DNA of 49,575 nucleotides from Clostridia bacterium (GTDB lineage: Bacteria; Bacillota; Clostridia; Christensenellales; DTU072). Of this stretch, positions 25,147 to 31,963 are shown in pieces. Position 1 is the first letter of the stretch; each line of letters starts with the position of its first letter. The stretch lies in contig JAEDHK010000011.1 in the NCBI GenBank assembly GCA_016297005.1, forward strand, positions 1 through 49,575. The letters run 5' to 3'. A program made the translations under genes and the position numbers. The notes below the pieces were generated by a model. It was not told the origin of the DNA and did not search any database. It worked only from the letters and a program-made list of their open reading frames with translations.

Positions 25147-26193
25147 TCACTTATTTAAAAATCTGTTGGCGGTTTCCCACACGCCGTTGATATAACTTGC
25201 GCCCAACGCTCTGTCGTACAGACCGTAACCCGGTTTTCCCGTCTCGCCCCAGATCATTCTGCCGTGATCGGGACGACAATATCCTTGATAGTTGTTTTCC
25301 GCGAGCTTTTGCACGATGCCGATGATGTCCATAGAACCGTAGTTCTGATCGTGCGCCGTCTCTTCAAAGCCGCCGTCGATCAACTTGATGTTGCGGATGT
25401 GCATAAAGTGGATGCGTCCCATCCCGGCATACTTTTCTACCATATGCACGAGATCGTTATTCGGATCGGCGCCGAGAGATCCAACGCAGAAAGTAAGACC
25501 GTTATTGGGACTGTCAACCAACTTCAAGAAGCGGTCGATATTCTTTTCGCACGTAATGATACGGGGCAGACCGAAGATCGGCCACGGCGGATCGTCCGGA
25601 TGGATGGCCATATTAACGCCGTATTCCTCGCAGACGGGAATGATCGCCTTCAAAAAGTATTCCAGGTTTTCAAACAACTTTTCTTCATCGACGGAAGCAT
25701 ACTGCTCAAAAAGCTTTTTCAGGTCTTCCTTTTTATAACTGGAGTCCCAACCTGGGAGTGACAGACTCCCGTCCAGCGGATTCATCTTTTTGATCTGTTC
25801 GGGGTAATATACGAGAGAATTACTACCGTCGGAAGCCGCCTTATCGAGTTGCGTACGCGTCCAGTCGAAAACGGGCATGAAGTTATAGCAGATACATTTA
25901 ACGCCGGCTTTACCCAAACGACGAATGTTCTCTTTATACGCCTCGATATACTTGTCGCGGGTAGGAAGCCCGATCTTGATGTCCTCGTGAACGGGAACGC
26001 TTTCGATGACTTCCATCTTCAAACCTTTCGCCTCGCATAAGCTTTTTAGCCGAGCGATGTTTTCTTCCGGCCAGACCTCACCTACGGGCACGTCGTAAAC
26101 AGCGGTAACAACGCTGTACATGTTCGGGATCTGTCTGATCTTTTCGAGACTGATGGAGTCGTTTTCTCCATACCATCTGAATGTCATTTTCAT
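25147..26193 (-). CDS. uxuA: Mannonate dehydratase
   Basis: This enzyme dehydrates D-mannonate to 2-keto-3-deoxygluconate. The 348-residue protein begins MKMTFRWYG, as UxuA proteins do, and has the conserved NFMPVFDWTRT, HPDDPPWPIFGLPRI, HFMHIRNIK and CRPDHGRMIWGE segments that carry metal ligands. The ATG at 26193 follows GAGGTGA. A frame extending to 26250 overlaps uxaC and lacks a ribosome site. It starts 7 bases after uxaC. Confidence 0.95.
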   Translation of the reverse strand: MKMTFRWYGENDSISLEKIRQIPNMYSVVTAVYDVPVGEVWPEENIARLKSLCEAKGLKMEVIESVPVHEDIKIGLPTRDKYIEAYKENIRRLGKAGVKCICYNFMPVFDWTRTQLDKAASDGSNSLVYYPEQIKKMNPLDGSLSLPGWDSSYKKEDLKKLFEQYASVDEEKLFENLEYFLKAIIPVCEEYGVNMAIHPDDPPWPIFGLPRIITCEKNIDRFLKLVDSPNNGLTFCVGSLGADPNNDLVHMVEKYAGMGRIHFMHIRNIKLIDGGFEETAHDQNYGSMDIIGIVQKLAENNYQGYCRPDHGRMIWGETGKPGYGLYDRALGASYINGVWETANRFLNK

Positions 26194-26200
26194 TGTTGAT

Positions 26201-27592
26201 TCACCTCGTAAAATATTTTTTTGCGTTATAAAAAGCGACGTTGCCCGCAAGGGTAACGAGTTCTTCTATGTCGTTCGGGTACTCGCCCGCTTCCGCCCAC
26301 TCTCCGATAACAGAGCAAAAAATACGACGGAAATAATCGTGTCGGGCATAACTGACGAAGCTACGCGAGTCGGTGAGCATACCGTTAAAAAGACCGAGTC
26401 CCGCGGTATCTGCAAAGATTTTCAGTTGTTCGCGAATACCGTCTCTGTGATCCATGAACCACCACGCCGCACCAAGTTGCAACTTGCCGCCGATCTGTCC
26501 GGCAAAGTCGCCGATCATGGTCGCCAAGGGGTAATAAGAATTGGGGTTGAGAGTATAAACAATGGTTTTTGGCAGTCCGTAAGACCTTTCGATGTCGTCG
26601 AAGAGCTTGCCGCCCGCTTCGATGTCAAGAGCGTTGCCCACACTATCGATACCGCAATCGGCGCCGATCGCTTTAAAGCGGGTCGTGTTCTGATTTCTCA
26701 AAACGCCGGTATGAACCTGCATGACCAATTTCTTCTGAGAAAACATAACGCCCAGTTTTTTCAGAATACAATACTTAAATTCGTCTTCTTCCTCTTTGGT
26801 TATTTTCTTGCCGGCAAGAACGTCTTTGAGCGCTTTGTCCGCTTTTTTCTCATCGCCCGTTCCTTTCGGGAAGTCGGTAAAAGAGACGTCGGTCGCGACG
26901 CAACCGTGATCGACGAAATAATCCAGTCTGTTTTCCAGCGCGGCGACGAGACCGGTGAAAGAATCCGTTCCGATCCCGCTCGCTTTTTCGAGCTTGCCGA
27001 GATACTCGGCAAAAACGGGCTTTTCTATATTGATAGCGTTGTCGGGGCGGAAAGAAGGAACGACCGAAAAAGCAAGACCGGCTTTCGCGATGGCTTCGTG
27101 CGCTTTCAGCGGACTGGTCGGATCGTCGGTGGTACCGACGGTGTCTACGTTGCTTCCGGAAATCAATTTACGCGCGGAGAAAGATCCGCTTTCCATCATT
27201 TTTTCCGTCTTGTTCCAAATCTCTTTGGCGGTTTTTGCCGAAAGAGGCGTGGTAATGCCGAAATACTTTTTCAATTCAAGATGCGCCCAGTGATAAACCG
27301 GATTTCCGATAAAAGAAGGAAGAGCGGACGCAAAGGCAAAAAACTTCTCGTAAGCGGAAGCGTCTCCGGTAACAAGGCGCTCCTCCACGCCGTAGTTACG
27401 CATAACGCGCCACTTGTAGTGGTCGCCGAGAAGCCATAGCTCCGTCAGGTTATAAAAGGTTTTGTCTTCCAGTATTTCTTCCGGACTGAGATGGCAGTGA
27501 TAGTCGAAAATCGGCAGGTCCTTTATTTTTTCGTAGACCTTTTTCGCCGTGTCGTTTGTCAATAAATATTCATCAGACATAAAAGCAGGCAT
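26201..27592 (-). CDS. uxaC: Uronate (glucuronate/galacturonate) isomerase
   Basis: This is the first enzyme of hexuronate breakdown, converting glucuronate to fructuronate. Diagnostic stretches are FDYHCHLSPEEI, WRVMRNYGV, AWWFMDHRDGI and LTDSRSFVSYARHDYFRR. The length (about 464) is normal. I place the start at ATG 27592 because GGGGG stands nine bases upstream; the ATG at 27580 (MSDEYLL) is an alternative without a site. It leads the operon and has its own promoter and palindromic operator. Confidence 0.93.
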   Translation of the reverse strand: MPAFMSDEYLLTNDTAKKVYEKIKDLPIFDYHCHLSPEEILEDKTFYNLTELWLLGDHYKWRVMRNYGVEERLVTGDASAYEKFFAFASALPSFIGNPVYHWAHLELKKYFGITTPLSAKTAKEIWNKTEKMMESGSFSARKLISGSNVDTVGTTDDPTSPLKAHEAIAKAGLAFSVVPSFRPDNAINIEKPVFAEYLGKLEKASGIGTDSFTGLVAALENRLDYFVDHGCVATDVSFTDFPKGTGDEKKADKALKDVLAGKKITKEEEDEFKYCILKKLGVMFSQKKLVMQVHTGVLRNQNTTRFKAIGADCGIDSVGNALDIEAGGKLFDDIERSYGLPKTIVYTLNPNSYYPLATMIGDFAGQIGGKLQLGAAWWFMDHRDGIREQLKIFADTAGLGLFNGMLTDSRSFVSYARHDYFRRIFCSVIGEWAEAGEYPNDIEELVTLAGNVAFYNAKKYFTR

Positions 27593-27618
27593 GCCCGAAA
27601 ACCCCCATTGTAATAATG

Positions 27619-27636
27619 ATGTTACTATGATAACAT
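27619..27636. promoter_or_regulatory. Palindromic operator at the uronate operon promoter
   Basis: ATGTTA and TAACAT form perfect arms around 6 bases, and the repeat covers the -10 element of uxaC. A repressor bound here would block the promoter, as expected for uronate-inducible control. No regulator gene is adjacent, so the protein is unknown. Confidence 0.55.
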
Positions 27637-27655
27637 ACGACCGCCGAAAAATCAA
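27627..27655 (-). promoter_or_regulatory. Promoter of the uronate operon
   Basis: TTGATT (27650-27655) and TATCAT (27627-27632) are 17 bases apart on the minus strand, about 35 bases before the uxaC start. Confidence 0.65.
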
Positions 27656-27711
27656 TTCCGAAAAATAAAATAAGAAAAATATATTTTTTACTTCAGTAAA
27701 AAATCATTCTG

Positions 27712-27762
27712 AAAAAAAACTAACCGCAAGCCGACGAGGGGCGACGCCTGTGCGCCGCCCCG
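27712..27762 (-). terminator. Possible terminator after the Cys/Gly-rich gene
   Basis: A GC-rich stem GGGGCGRCG/CGYCGCCCC with one mismatch lies just past the stop codon. The T run comes about 17 bases after the stem, so the fit is imperfect. Confidence 0.4.
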
Positions 27763-27771
27763 AGAACAGAA

Positions 27772-27981
27772 TTAATTGCAACCGGAGTTGCAGGAACAGT
27801 CACGGCCCTTATTGCCTCCGCCGCAGCAGCAGAGGATAAGTAACAACGGTAACAGGTCGCACAAATTGGCGCCGTTGCCGCAGCAGCAAAGTAAGAGCAA
27901 GAGCCAGAGCGTATTACATCCGCAACCGCCTCCGCCGCAACCGCATCCGCTTCCCGAAGCAAAGCCATCGAAGAAATTCAT
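27772..27981 (-). CDS. Tiny cysteine/glycine-rich hydrophobic protein
   Basis: This is a 69-residue protein starting MNFFDGFASG at ATG 27981, after the near-perfect ribosome site AAAGGAGG. It alternates Gly/Cys-rich stretches (SGCGCGGGGCGC, CCCGNG, CCCGGGN, CSCNSGC) with two leucine runs (LWLLLLL and LLPLLLIL) that could each be a short membrane segment. There are about fifteen cysteines. Similar short proteins in Bacillota databases are often labelled chorion-class high-cysteine proteins, an uninformative name. A surface, spore or metal-binding role is only a guess. It is flanked by the uronate operon and an HTH gene and appears to be its own unit. Confidence 0.65.
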   Translation of the reverse strand: MNFFDGFASGSGCGCGGGGCGCNTLWLLLLLCCCGNGANLCDLLPLLLILCCCGGGNKGRDCSCNSGCN

Positions 27982-28116
27982 GTGTAGTAAGCCTCCTTTC
28001 AAGATTTGCAGATTTTCGTCTACACTACACAATATGAATACAAAAAAATAAGCGTTCATAAAAGAACGCCTCTTTTGTTTTATCTTTTTAAGATATTTCC
28101 GCAAACAATACCATTG

Positions 28117-28314
28117 TTAATCTTTCATATCAAATAGATCGTTTGGGGTGCAATTAAGTATTTCGCAAAGCGTTTGCAATGTTTTAAATTTTATTCCATT
28201 TGTTTCATTTTTGATAATTTTATTAAAATTCTGGTAGCTAAGTCCAAGACGTATATACAACCAGTATTTCGTTTTTTGTTGTTCTTTTAATATCTCCACA
28301 ATACGTAATCTCAT
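28117..28314 (-). CDS. Small Xre/Cro-type HTH regulator
   Basis: This is a 65-residue DNA-binding protein that consists of a single helix-turn-helix domain (LGLSYQNFNKIIKNE around residues 23-37, then TLQTLCEILNCTPNDLF). It is AT-rich compared with its neighbours. AGGTAAG stands before the ATG. It is divergent from the zinc-ribbon gene across 127 bases that contain two copies of TATACATTA, so it probably regulates itself and that gene. Confidence 0.8.
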   Translation of the reverse strand: MRLRIVEILKEQQKTKYWLYIRLGLSYQNFNKIIKNETNGIKFKTLQTLCEILNCTPNDLFDMKD

Positions 28315-28322
28315 AACTTACC

Positions 28323-28402
28323 TATACATTATTTAATGTGTAAAGTATACAAAGAAAATGCTATTGACAAATAGACCTATAGAATATATAATGTATACAT
28401 TA
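28323..28402. promoter_or_regulatory. Repeated TATACATTA sites between the HTH and zinc-ribbon genes
   Basis: TATACATTA occurs at 28323-28331 and again at 28394-28402, directly next to the -10 of the zinc-ribbon gene. A third GTATAC core is at 28345-28350. These are good candidates for binding sites of the adjacent HTH protein. Confidence 0.45.
28364..28392 (+). promoter_or_regulatory. Consensus promoter of the zinc-ribbon gene
   Basis: A perfect TTGACA (28364-28369) and a perfect TATAAT (28387-28392) are separated by 17 bases. Confidence 0.8.
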
Positions 28403-28441
28403 GATGTTTTTAACGATAATCATATAAAAGGATAATAAAAA

Positions 28442-29035
28442 ATGAAAAAGTGTCCAAGATGTGCCGAAGATAACCCAGATGAAAACAGATTTTGTTCTAA
28501 TTGTGGAGCAAAATTACTGGATGATTCCATTGATAATATGTATTATCCAAGGGAAGACACATATTCAATAGAAGATACGCAAGCAAATTACCAACCGAGA
28601 AGAATTAGCATATTTTCGAAAGAATTTCTTAATAGTTTTTCATTGTTAAAAATTAAGAAAAGTATCATTCCTTTCCTTTTAATAGTTTTTCTTTTTTCTG
28701 TTCCGATTATGATCGTTAGATGCACAAATCCAACAGATTCTGACGCTATTGCGGCAAGTAAAGAAATAATCCAAAATTATCTGAAAAATCCTAATTCAGT
28801 GCAATACCACCAAGCAACAGTTGCCTGTAAAGACACATCCCAAGATAAATACATAGTATATCTCGACCTTTCTTCAGTAAATGGGTTTGGCGGATATACT
28901 AGAGATCATCTTTATATTTTTTGTCAATTCAAATCAGGATCCTCCAAAATATACAGTTATGATACCTCGTTCCCCTATTGGAACGCGGATGTATATACTT
29001 TAAATCATGTTAAAAAGCGATATAATATGAGCTAA
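28442..29035 (+). CDS. Zinc-ribbon membrane protein, unknown function
   Basis: This is a 197-residue protein with an N-terminal zinc ribbon (CPRCAEDNPDENRFCSNCG, residues 4-22), a linker, one hydrophobic segment (about residues 78-95) and a C-terminal soluble domain. The C-terminal part begins ASKEIIQNYLKNPNSVQYH, a pattern seen in small extracytoplasmic or membrane-associated domains of unknown role. Codon use is AT-rich and distinct from nearby genes, which suggests acquisition together with the divergent HTH gene. AAGGAT is a weak ribosome site. The function is not recognised. Confidence 0.7.
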   Translation: MKKCPRCAEDNPDENRFCSNCGAKLLDDSIDNMYYPREDTYSIEDTQANYQPRRISIFSKEFLNSFSLLKIKKSIIPFLLIVFLFSVPIMIVRCTNPTDSDAIAASKEIIQNYLKNPNSVQYHQATVACKDTSQDKYIVYLDLSSVNGFGGYTRDHLYIFCQFKSGSSKIYSYDTSFPYWNADVYTLNHVKKRYNMS

Positions 29036-29045
29036 TTACGCGCTA

Positions 29046-29741
29046 TCAAAAGTAATCGGTCAGTCCGAGGACGATGGCGTCGGTAAGTTCCTCCCGGTAG
29101 TCGGGCGTTTGCAACAGCTTCTCGTCTTCTTCGTTACTGAGGAATCCGCACTCCACGATTACCGACGGCTTTTCGGTGCAGTTAAGCATATAGTATTCCC
29201 CCTTCAACGGCGCGAACGTCTTGCCGACGTACTTTTGATTCAGGACGTTCAGCCTGTCCTGCAAATCATGCGCCAGCTTTTTACCTTCTTCCGAAGCGGG
29301 ATTATAAAAAACCTGTATTCCTCTTCGCGACGGACTTTGCGGAAACTTGTTCGCATGGACGCTGATCACGACGTCGGGATTCGCTTCTCGTATGATCCGC
29401 TTCCGCTCGGCAAAGTCGCGCGCTTTAAACTTATCGAGCGAGTCGCCGTAGAGTCCCTTTTCATCCTTTCTCGTCATGACCGTCTTGAAGTCTCCGTCCG
29501 ATAACTTTTTTTCGAGTAAGCGAGCGATTTCCAGATTGAGATCGGCTTCGCGCGTCCCGTTCTTTCCCGTCACGCCACCGTCCGCACCGCCGTGTCCGGC
29601 GTCGATCACGACGGTATATTTTTTGTGCAATGCGATCGCCCCCGTTGCGGATAAAGCGATCCCCGTCCCCGCTAATGCCAAAACAAGCGTGAGCGCAACA
29701 AAAACGATAATAAGATTTTTTTTCTTGACAACAATGAACAC
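29046..29741 (-). CDS. cwlD: N-acetylmuramoyl-L-alanine amidase, CwlD-like
   Basis: This is a zinc amidase of the Amidase_3 family that removes the peptide stem from peptidoglycan. An N-terminal membrane anchor or signal segment (residues about 9-30) precedes the catalytic domain. Zinc ligands are visible in VIDAGHGG (His), READLNLE (Glu) and SVHANKF (His), and the catalytic Glu in VECGFLSN. At 231 residues it matches CwlD, which makes muramic lactam for spore cortex. Related anchored amidases have other roles, so sporulation is a suggestion only. The start is a GTG at 29741 with GCGGAGG nine bases ahead. Confidence 0.85.
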   Translation of the reverse strand: MFIVVKKKNLIIVFVALTLVLALAGTGIALSATGAIALHKKYTVVIDAGHGGADGGVTGKNGTREADLNLEIARLLEKKLSDGDFKTVMTRKDEKGLYGDSLDKFKARDFAERKRIIREANPDVVISVHANKFPQSPSRRGIQVFYNPASEEGKKLAHDLQDRLNVLNQKYVGKTFAPLKGEYYMLNCTEKPSVIVECGFLSNEEDEKLLQTPDYREELTDAIVLGLTDYF

Positions 29742-30064
29742 AATCGGTTTCCTCCGCTTTGAAAAAAATTTCTTTCATATTTTTTCCGAGCCAGTCTGCG
29801 AACTCACACTCGGATAAAAGGGTTCCCAAAGAAGTCGAAAAACTGTCTTTTTTTACTTTTGTATCCGAACGCACGCCGTTTATCCACCGAGTTATCCACA
29901 TCTCAAATTTGCAAGAATTTTTCTTTTTTCTTTTGTTTTATATCATAATTATGCATATTTTTTACGTTCTTTCATTTTCTTACGAGATAAATTGTGGATA
30001 AAGTCCTTTCTTGTGAAAAAATTGTCGAAAAATGTATTTTCGTTAAGAAGACGCGTTTCTTGTT
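29742..30064. other. 323-base AT-rich intergenic region with DnaA-box-like sites
   Basis: No gene is supported here. It contains TTATCCACC (29880-29888) and the perfect DnaA box TTATCCACA (29892-29900) side by side. A very AT-rich stretch of about 90 bases follows, then an inverted perfect box, TGTGGATAA (29993-30001). This layout resembles a small DnaA-binding region. No dnaA or dnaN gene is nearby and gene directions do not change here, so an origin is not shown. Confidence 0.5.
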
Positions 30065-30811
30065 TCATCCGAAAAGAAGAAAAAACGCCGTTGCAGACAT
30101 AAGCAAGGTATAAATCGAAAAGAGGTGCAGTCGCTTCTTTTCGAGTACTTTCGAGAAGAATTTCAGCGCGACGAAACCACTGACGAACGCGACCAGCGTT
30201 CCGGGTAGGACGGCCCAACAAAAGGCGTCGACGCCCTGACTCGCAACCTCTACGAAACTGCTACCCAAAACAATGGGTACGGATAACAAAAAGGAATATT
30301 CGGCCGTATCTTCTCTCGAACAACCGGACAATAACAACGCCGCCGAGGTCGAACCGCTTCGGGAGATGCCCGGAAAGCAGGCCAACCCCTGCGTCAGGCC
30401 GACAAAAAGCGCTTTTGACGGGGCGCGCGAAGTCAGCGGCGTGGTCGGGCCGAAAAAGCGCGGCAGAATAAGTATGAAAGAATTGAGAGCAAAACAGAAA
30501 GGCAAGAAGAAGGACGGATCGGGTAAAAGAAAACGGATGACGGCCGCGCAAACCGCCGTGGGGAGCGTGGCAAGAAGCAAAAACCGCGCCTGCGGCGAAG
30601 TCGGACGTCGGAACAACTCCGCTATCTTCTTTCTGTACGCGATCAGCACAACGACGAGCGTCGCGCAATGCAAAATAAGATTATTCAGAATGCTCGGTTT
30701 ACCTACGCCGATACACTCCAACAACAACAGGTGTCCGCTACTGGATACGGGTAGAAACTCCGTCAGCCCCTGTACCAGTCCGAGAATAATATAAGAAAGA
30801 TATTCGTTCAT
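30065..30811 (-). CDS. uppP: Undecaprenyl-diphosphate phosphatase
   Basis: This membrane enzyme recycles the undecaprenyl carrier of cell-wall synthesis and gives bacitracin tolerance. The two inverted-repeat signatures GLVQGLTEFLPVSSSGHL (near residue 12) and GLTQGLACFPGISRSGSTSA (near residue 138) are clear, with several hydrophobic segments. It has 248 residues, slightly short for the family (about 265-280). AAAGGCG precedes the ATG. It is divergent from ychF and upstream of the amidase gene, both of which read away from the gaps. Confidence 0.93.
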   Translation of the reverse strand: MNEYLSYIILGLVQGLTEFLPVSSSGHLLLLECIGVGKPSILNNLILHCATLVVVLIAYRKKIAELFRRPTSPQARFLLLATLPTAVCAAVIRFLLPDPSFFLPFCFALNSFILILPRFFGPTTPLTSRAPSKALFVGLTQGLACFPGISRSGSTSAALLLSGCSREDTAEYSFLLSVPIVLGSSFVEVASQGVDAFCWAVLPGTLVAFVSGFVALKFFSKVLEKKRLHLFSIYTLLMSATAFFLLFG

Positions 30812-30820
30812 ATTTTCGCC

Positions 30821-30849
30821 TTTACAAGACTATGAAAAAGAGTTATAAT
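30821..30849 (+). promoter_or_regulatory. ychF promoter
   Basis: TTTACA (30821-30826) and TATAAT (30844-30849) are 17 bases apart and lie 31 bases before the ATG. Confidence 0.7.
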
Positions 30850-30880
30850 TTATGCACAAACGTATTCCTCGAGGTGAAAA

Positions 30881-31963
30881 ATGAAATTAGGTGTGGTAGG
30901 CTTACCCAACGTGGGAAAAAGCACCCTTTTTAACGCGCTGACCAATGCGAACGCCATGGCGGCAAACTATCCTTTCTGCACGATCGAACCCAACGTGGGC
31001 GTCGTACGCGTTCCGGACGAACGCGTGGACGCGCTCGCAAAACTTTATAATAGTAAAAGTATCGTGTATACGACGATAGAATTCGTCGATATCGCCGGTC
31101 TGGTACGCGGCGCGAGCAAGGGCGAAGGCCTGGGTAACAAATTCCTTTCGCACATCCGCGAAGTGGACGCCATCGTGCACGTGGTCAGATGCTTCGACGA
31201 TCCGAACGTCACGAATACCGAAGACACCGTCGACCCGATACGCGATATCGAGACGATTAATATGGAACTTATTTTTTCCGATATCGACGTGCTCGGCAGA
31301 CGTATCGACAAAACCAAAAACGCCATGAAAGGGGGCGACAAAAAATATCAATCGGAGCTGGAATTGCAACAGCGCGTTATGGCCGGCCTGGAACAAGGCG
31401 TTCCCGTCCGCAATATGTCCTTTACGGACGAAGAAAAAGCTTTGGTGGACGACATGTTCCTGCTCACTTCCAAAAAAGTGATCTACTGCGCCAACATTTC
31501 CGAAGGCCAGGAAGACTGCGACTACGTAAAGAGGGTGCAAGACCTCGCCTCCTCGGAAGCCAGCGAAGTGGTCGTTCTCTGCGTAAAGCTGGAAGAAGAG
31601 CTTGCCGCCCTCGAAGAGGACGAACGGGCTATGTTCATGGAAGAATTGGGACTTAAAGAGAGCGGTCTGTCTCAGCTGATCCGCAAAAGCTATTCTTTAC
31701 TCGGACTGATCAGCTTCTTGACCGCCGGCGAAAAAGAAACGCGGGCCTGGACCATCACGAAAGGAACCAAGGCGCCGCAAGCCGCCGGCAAAATACATAC
31801 CGACTTTGAAAAAGGATTTATACGCGCCGAAGTCGTGGACTATAACACGCTGATGGAATGTGGCAGCTATAATGCCGCCAAAGAAAAAGGGAAAGTAAGA
31901 AGCGAAGGCAAAGATTACGTATTCAAAGACGGCGACGTTGTCGTTTTCCGCTTTAACGTATGA
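30881..31963 (+). CDS. ychF: YchF/Obg-like ribosome-associated ATPase
   Basis: This is a universally conserved P-loop protein (360 residues) that binds ribosomes and hydrolyses ATP rather than GTP. Motifs are GLPNVGKST, the switch region YPFCTIEPNVGVV, DIAGLVRGASKGEGLGN and a C-terminal TGS domain (AWTITKGTKAPQAAGKIH, ending FKDGDVVVFRF). CGAGGTG precedes the ATG. Its stop overlaps the start of the glycosidase gene downstream. Confidence 0.96.
   Translation: MKLGVVGLPNVGKSTLFNALTNANAMAANYPFCTIEPNVGVVRVPDERVDALAKLYNSKSIVYTTIEFVDIAGLVRGASKGEGLGNKFLSHIREVDAIVHVVRCFDDPNVTNTEDTVDPIRDIETINMELIFSDIDVLGRRIDKTKNAMKGGDKKYQSELELQQRVMAGLEQGVPVRNMSFTDEEKALVDDMFLLTSKKVIYCANISEGQEDCDYVKRVQDLASSEASEVVVLCVKLEEELAALEEDERAMFMEELGLKESGLSQLIRKSYSLLGLISFLTAGEKETRAWTITKGTKAPQAAGKIHTDFEKGFIRAEVVDYNTLMECGSYNAAKEKGKVRSEGKDYVFKDGDVVVFRFNV

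Noticed and set aside
26120..27439. A 439-codon open frame on the plus strand
   Set aside because: It is antisense to uxaC and uxuA and its product matches no recognisable fold.
29461..29901. A 146-codon minus-strand frame overlapping the amidase
   Set aside because: The second half is an Arg-rich shadow of the amidase gene and the first part starts within the DnaA-box region without a ribosome site.
29742..30064. Chromosomal replication origin
   Set aside because: DnaA boxes and AT-rich DNA are present, but there is no dnaA, dnaN or related gene and no switch of gene direction here, so I report only the box cluster.
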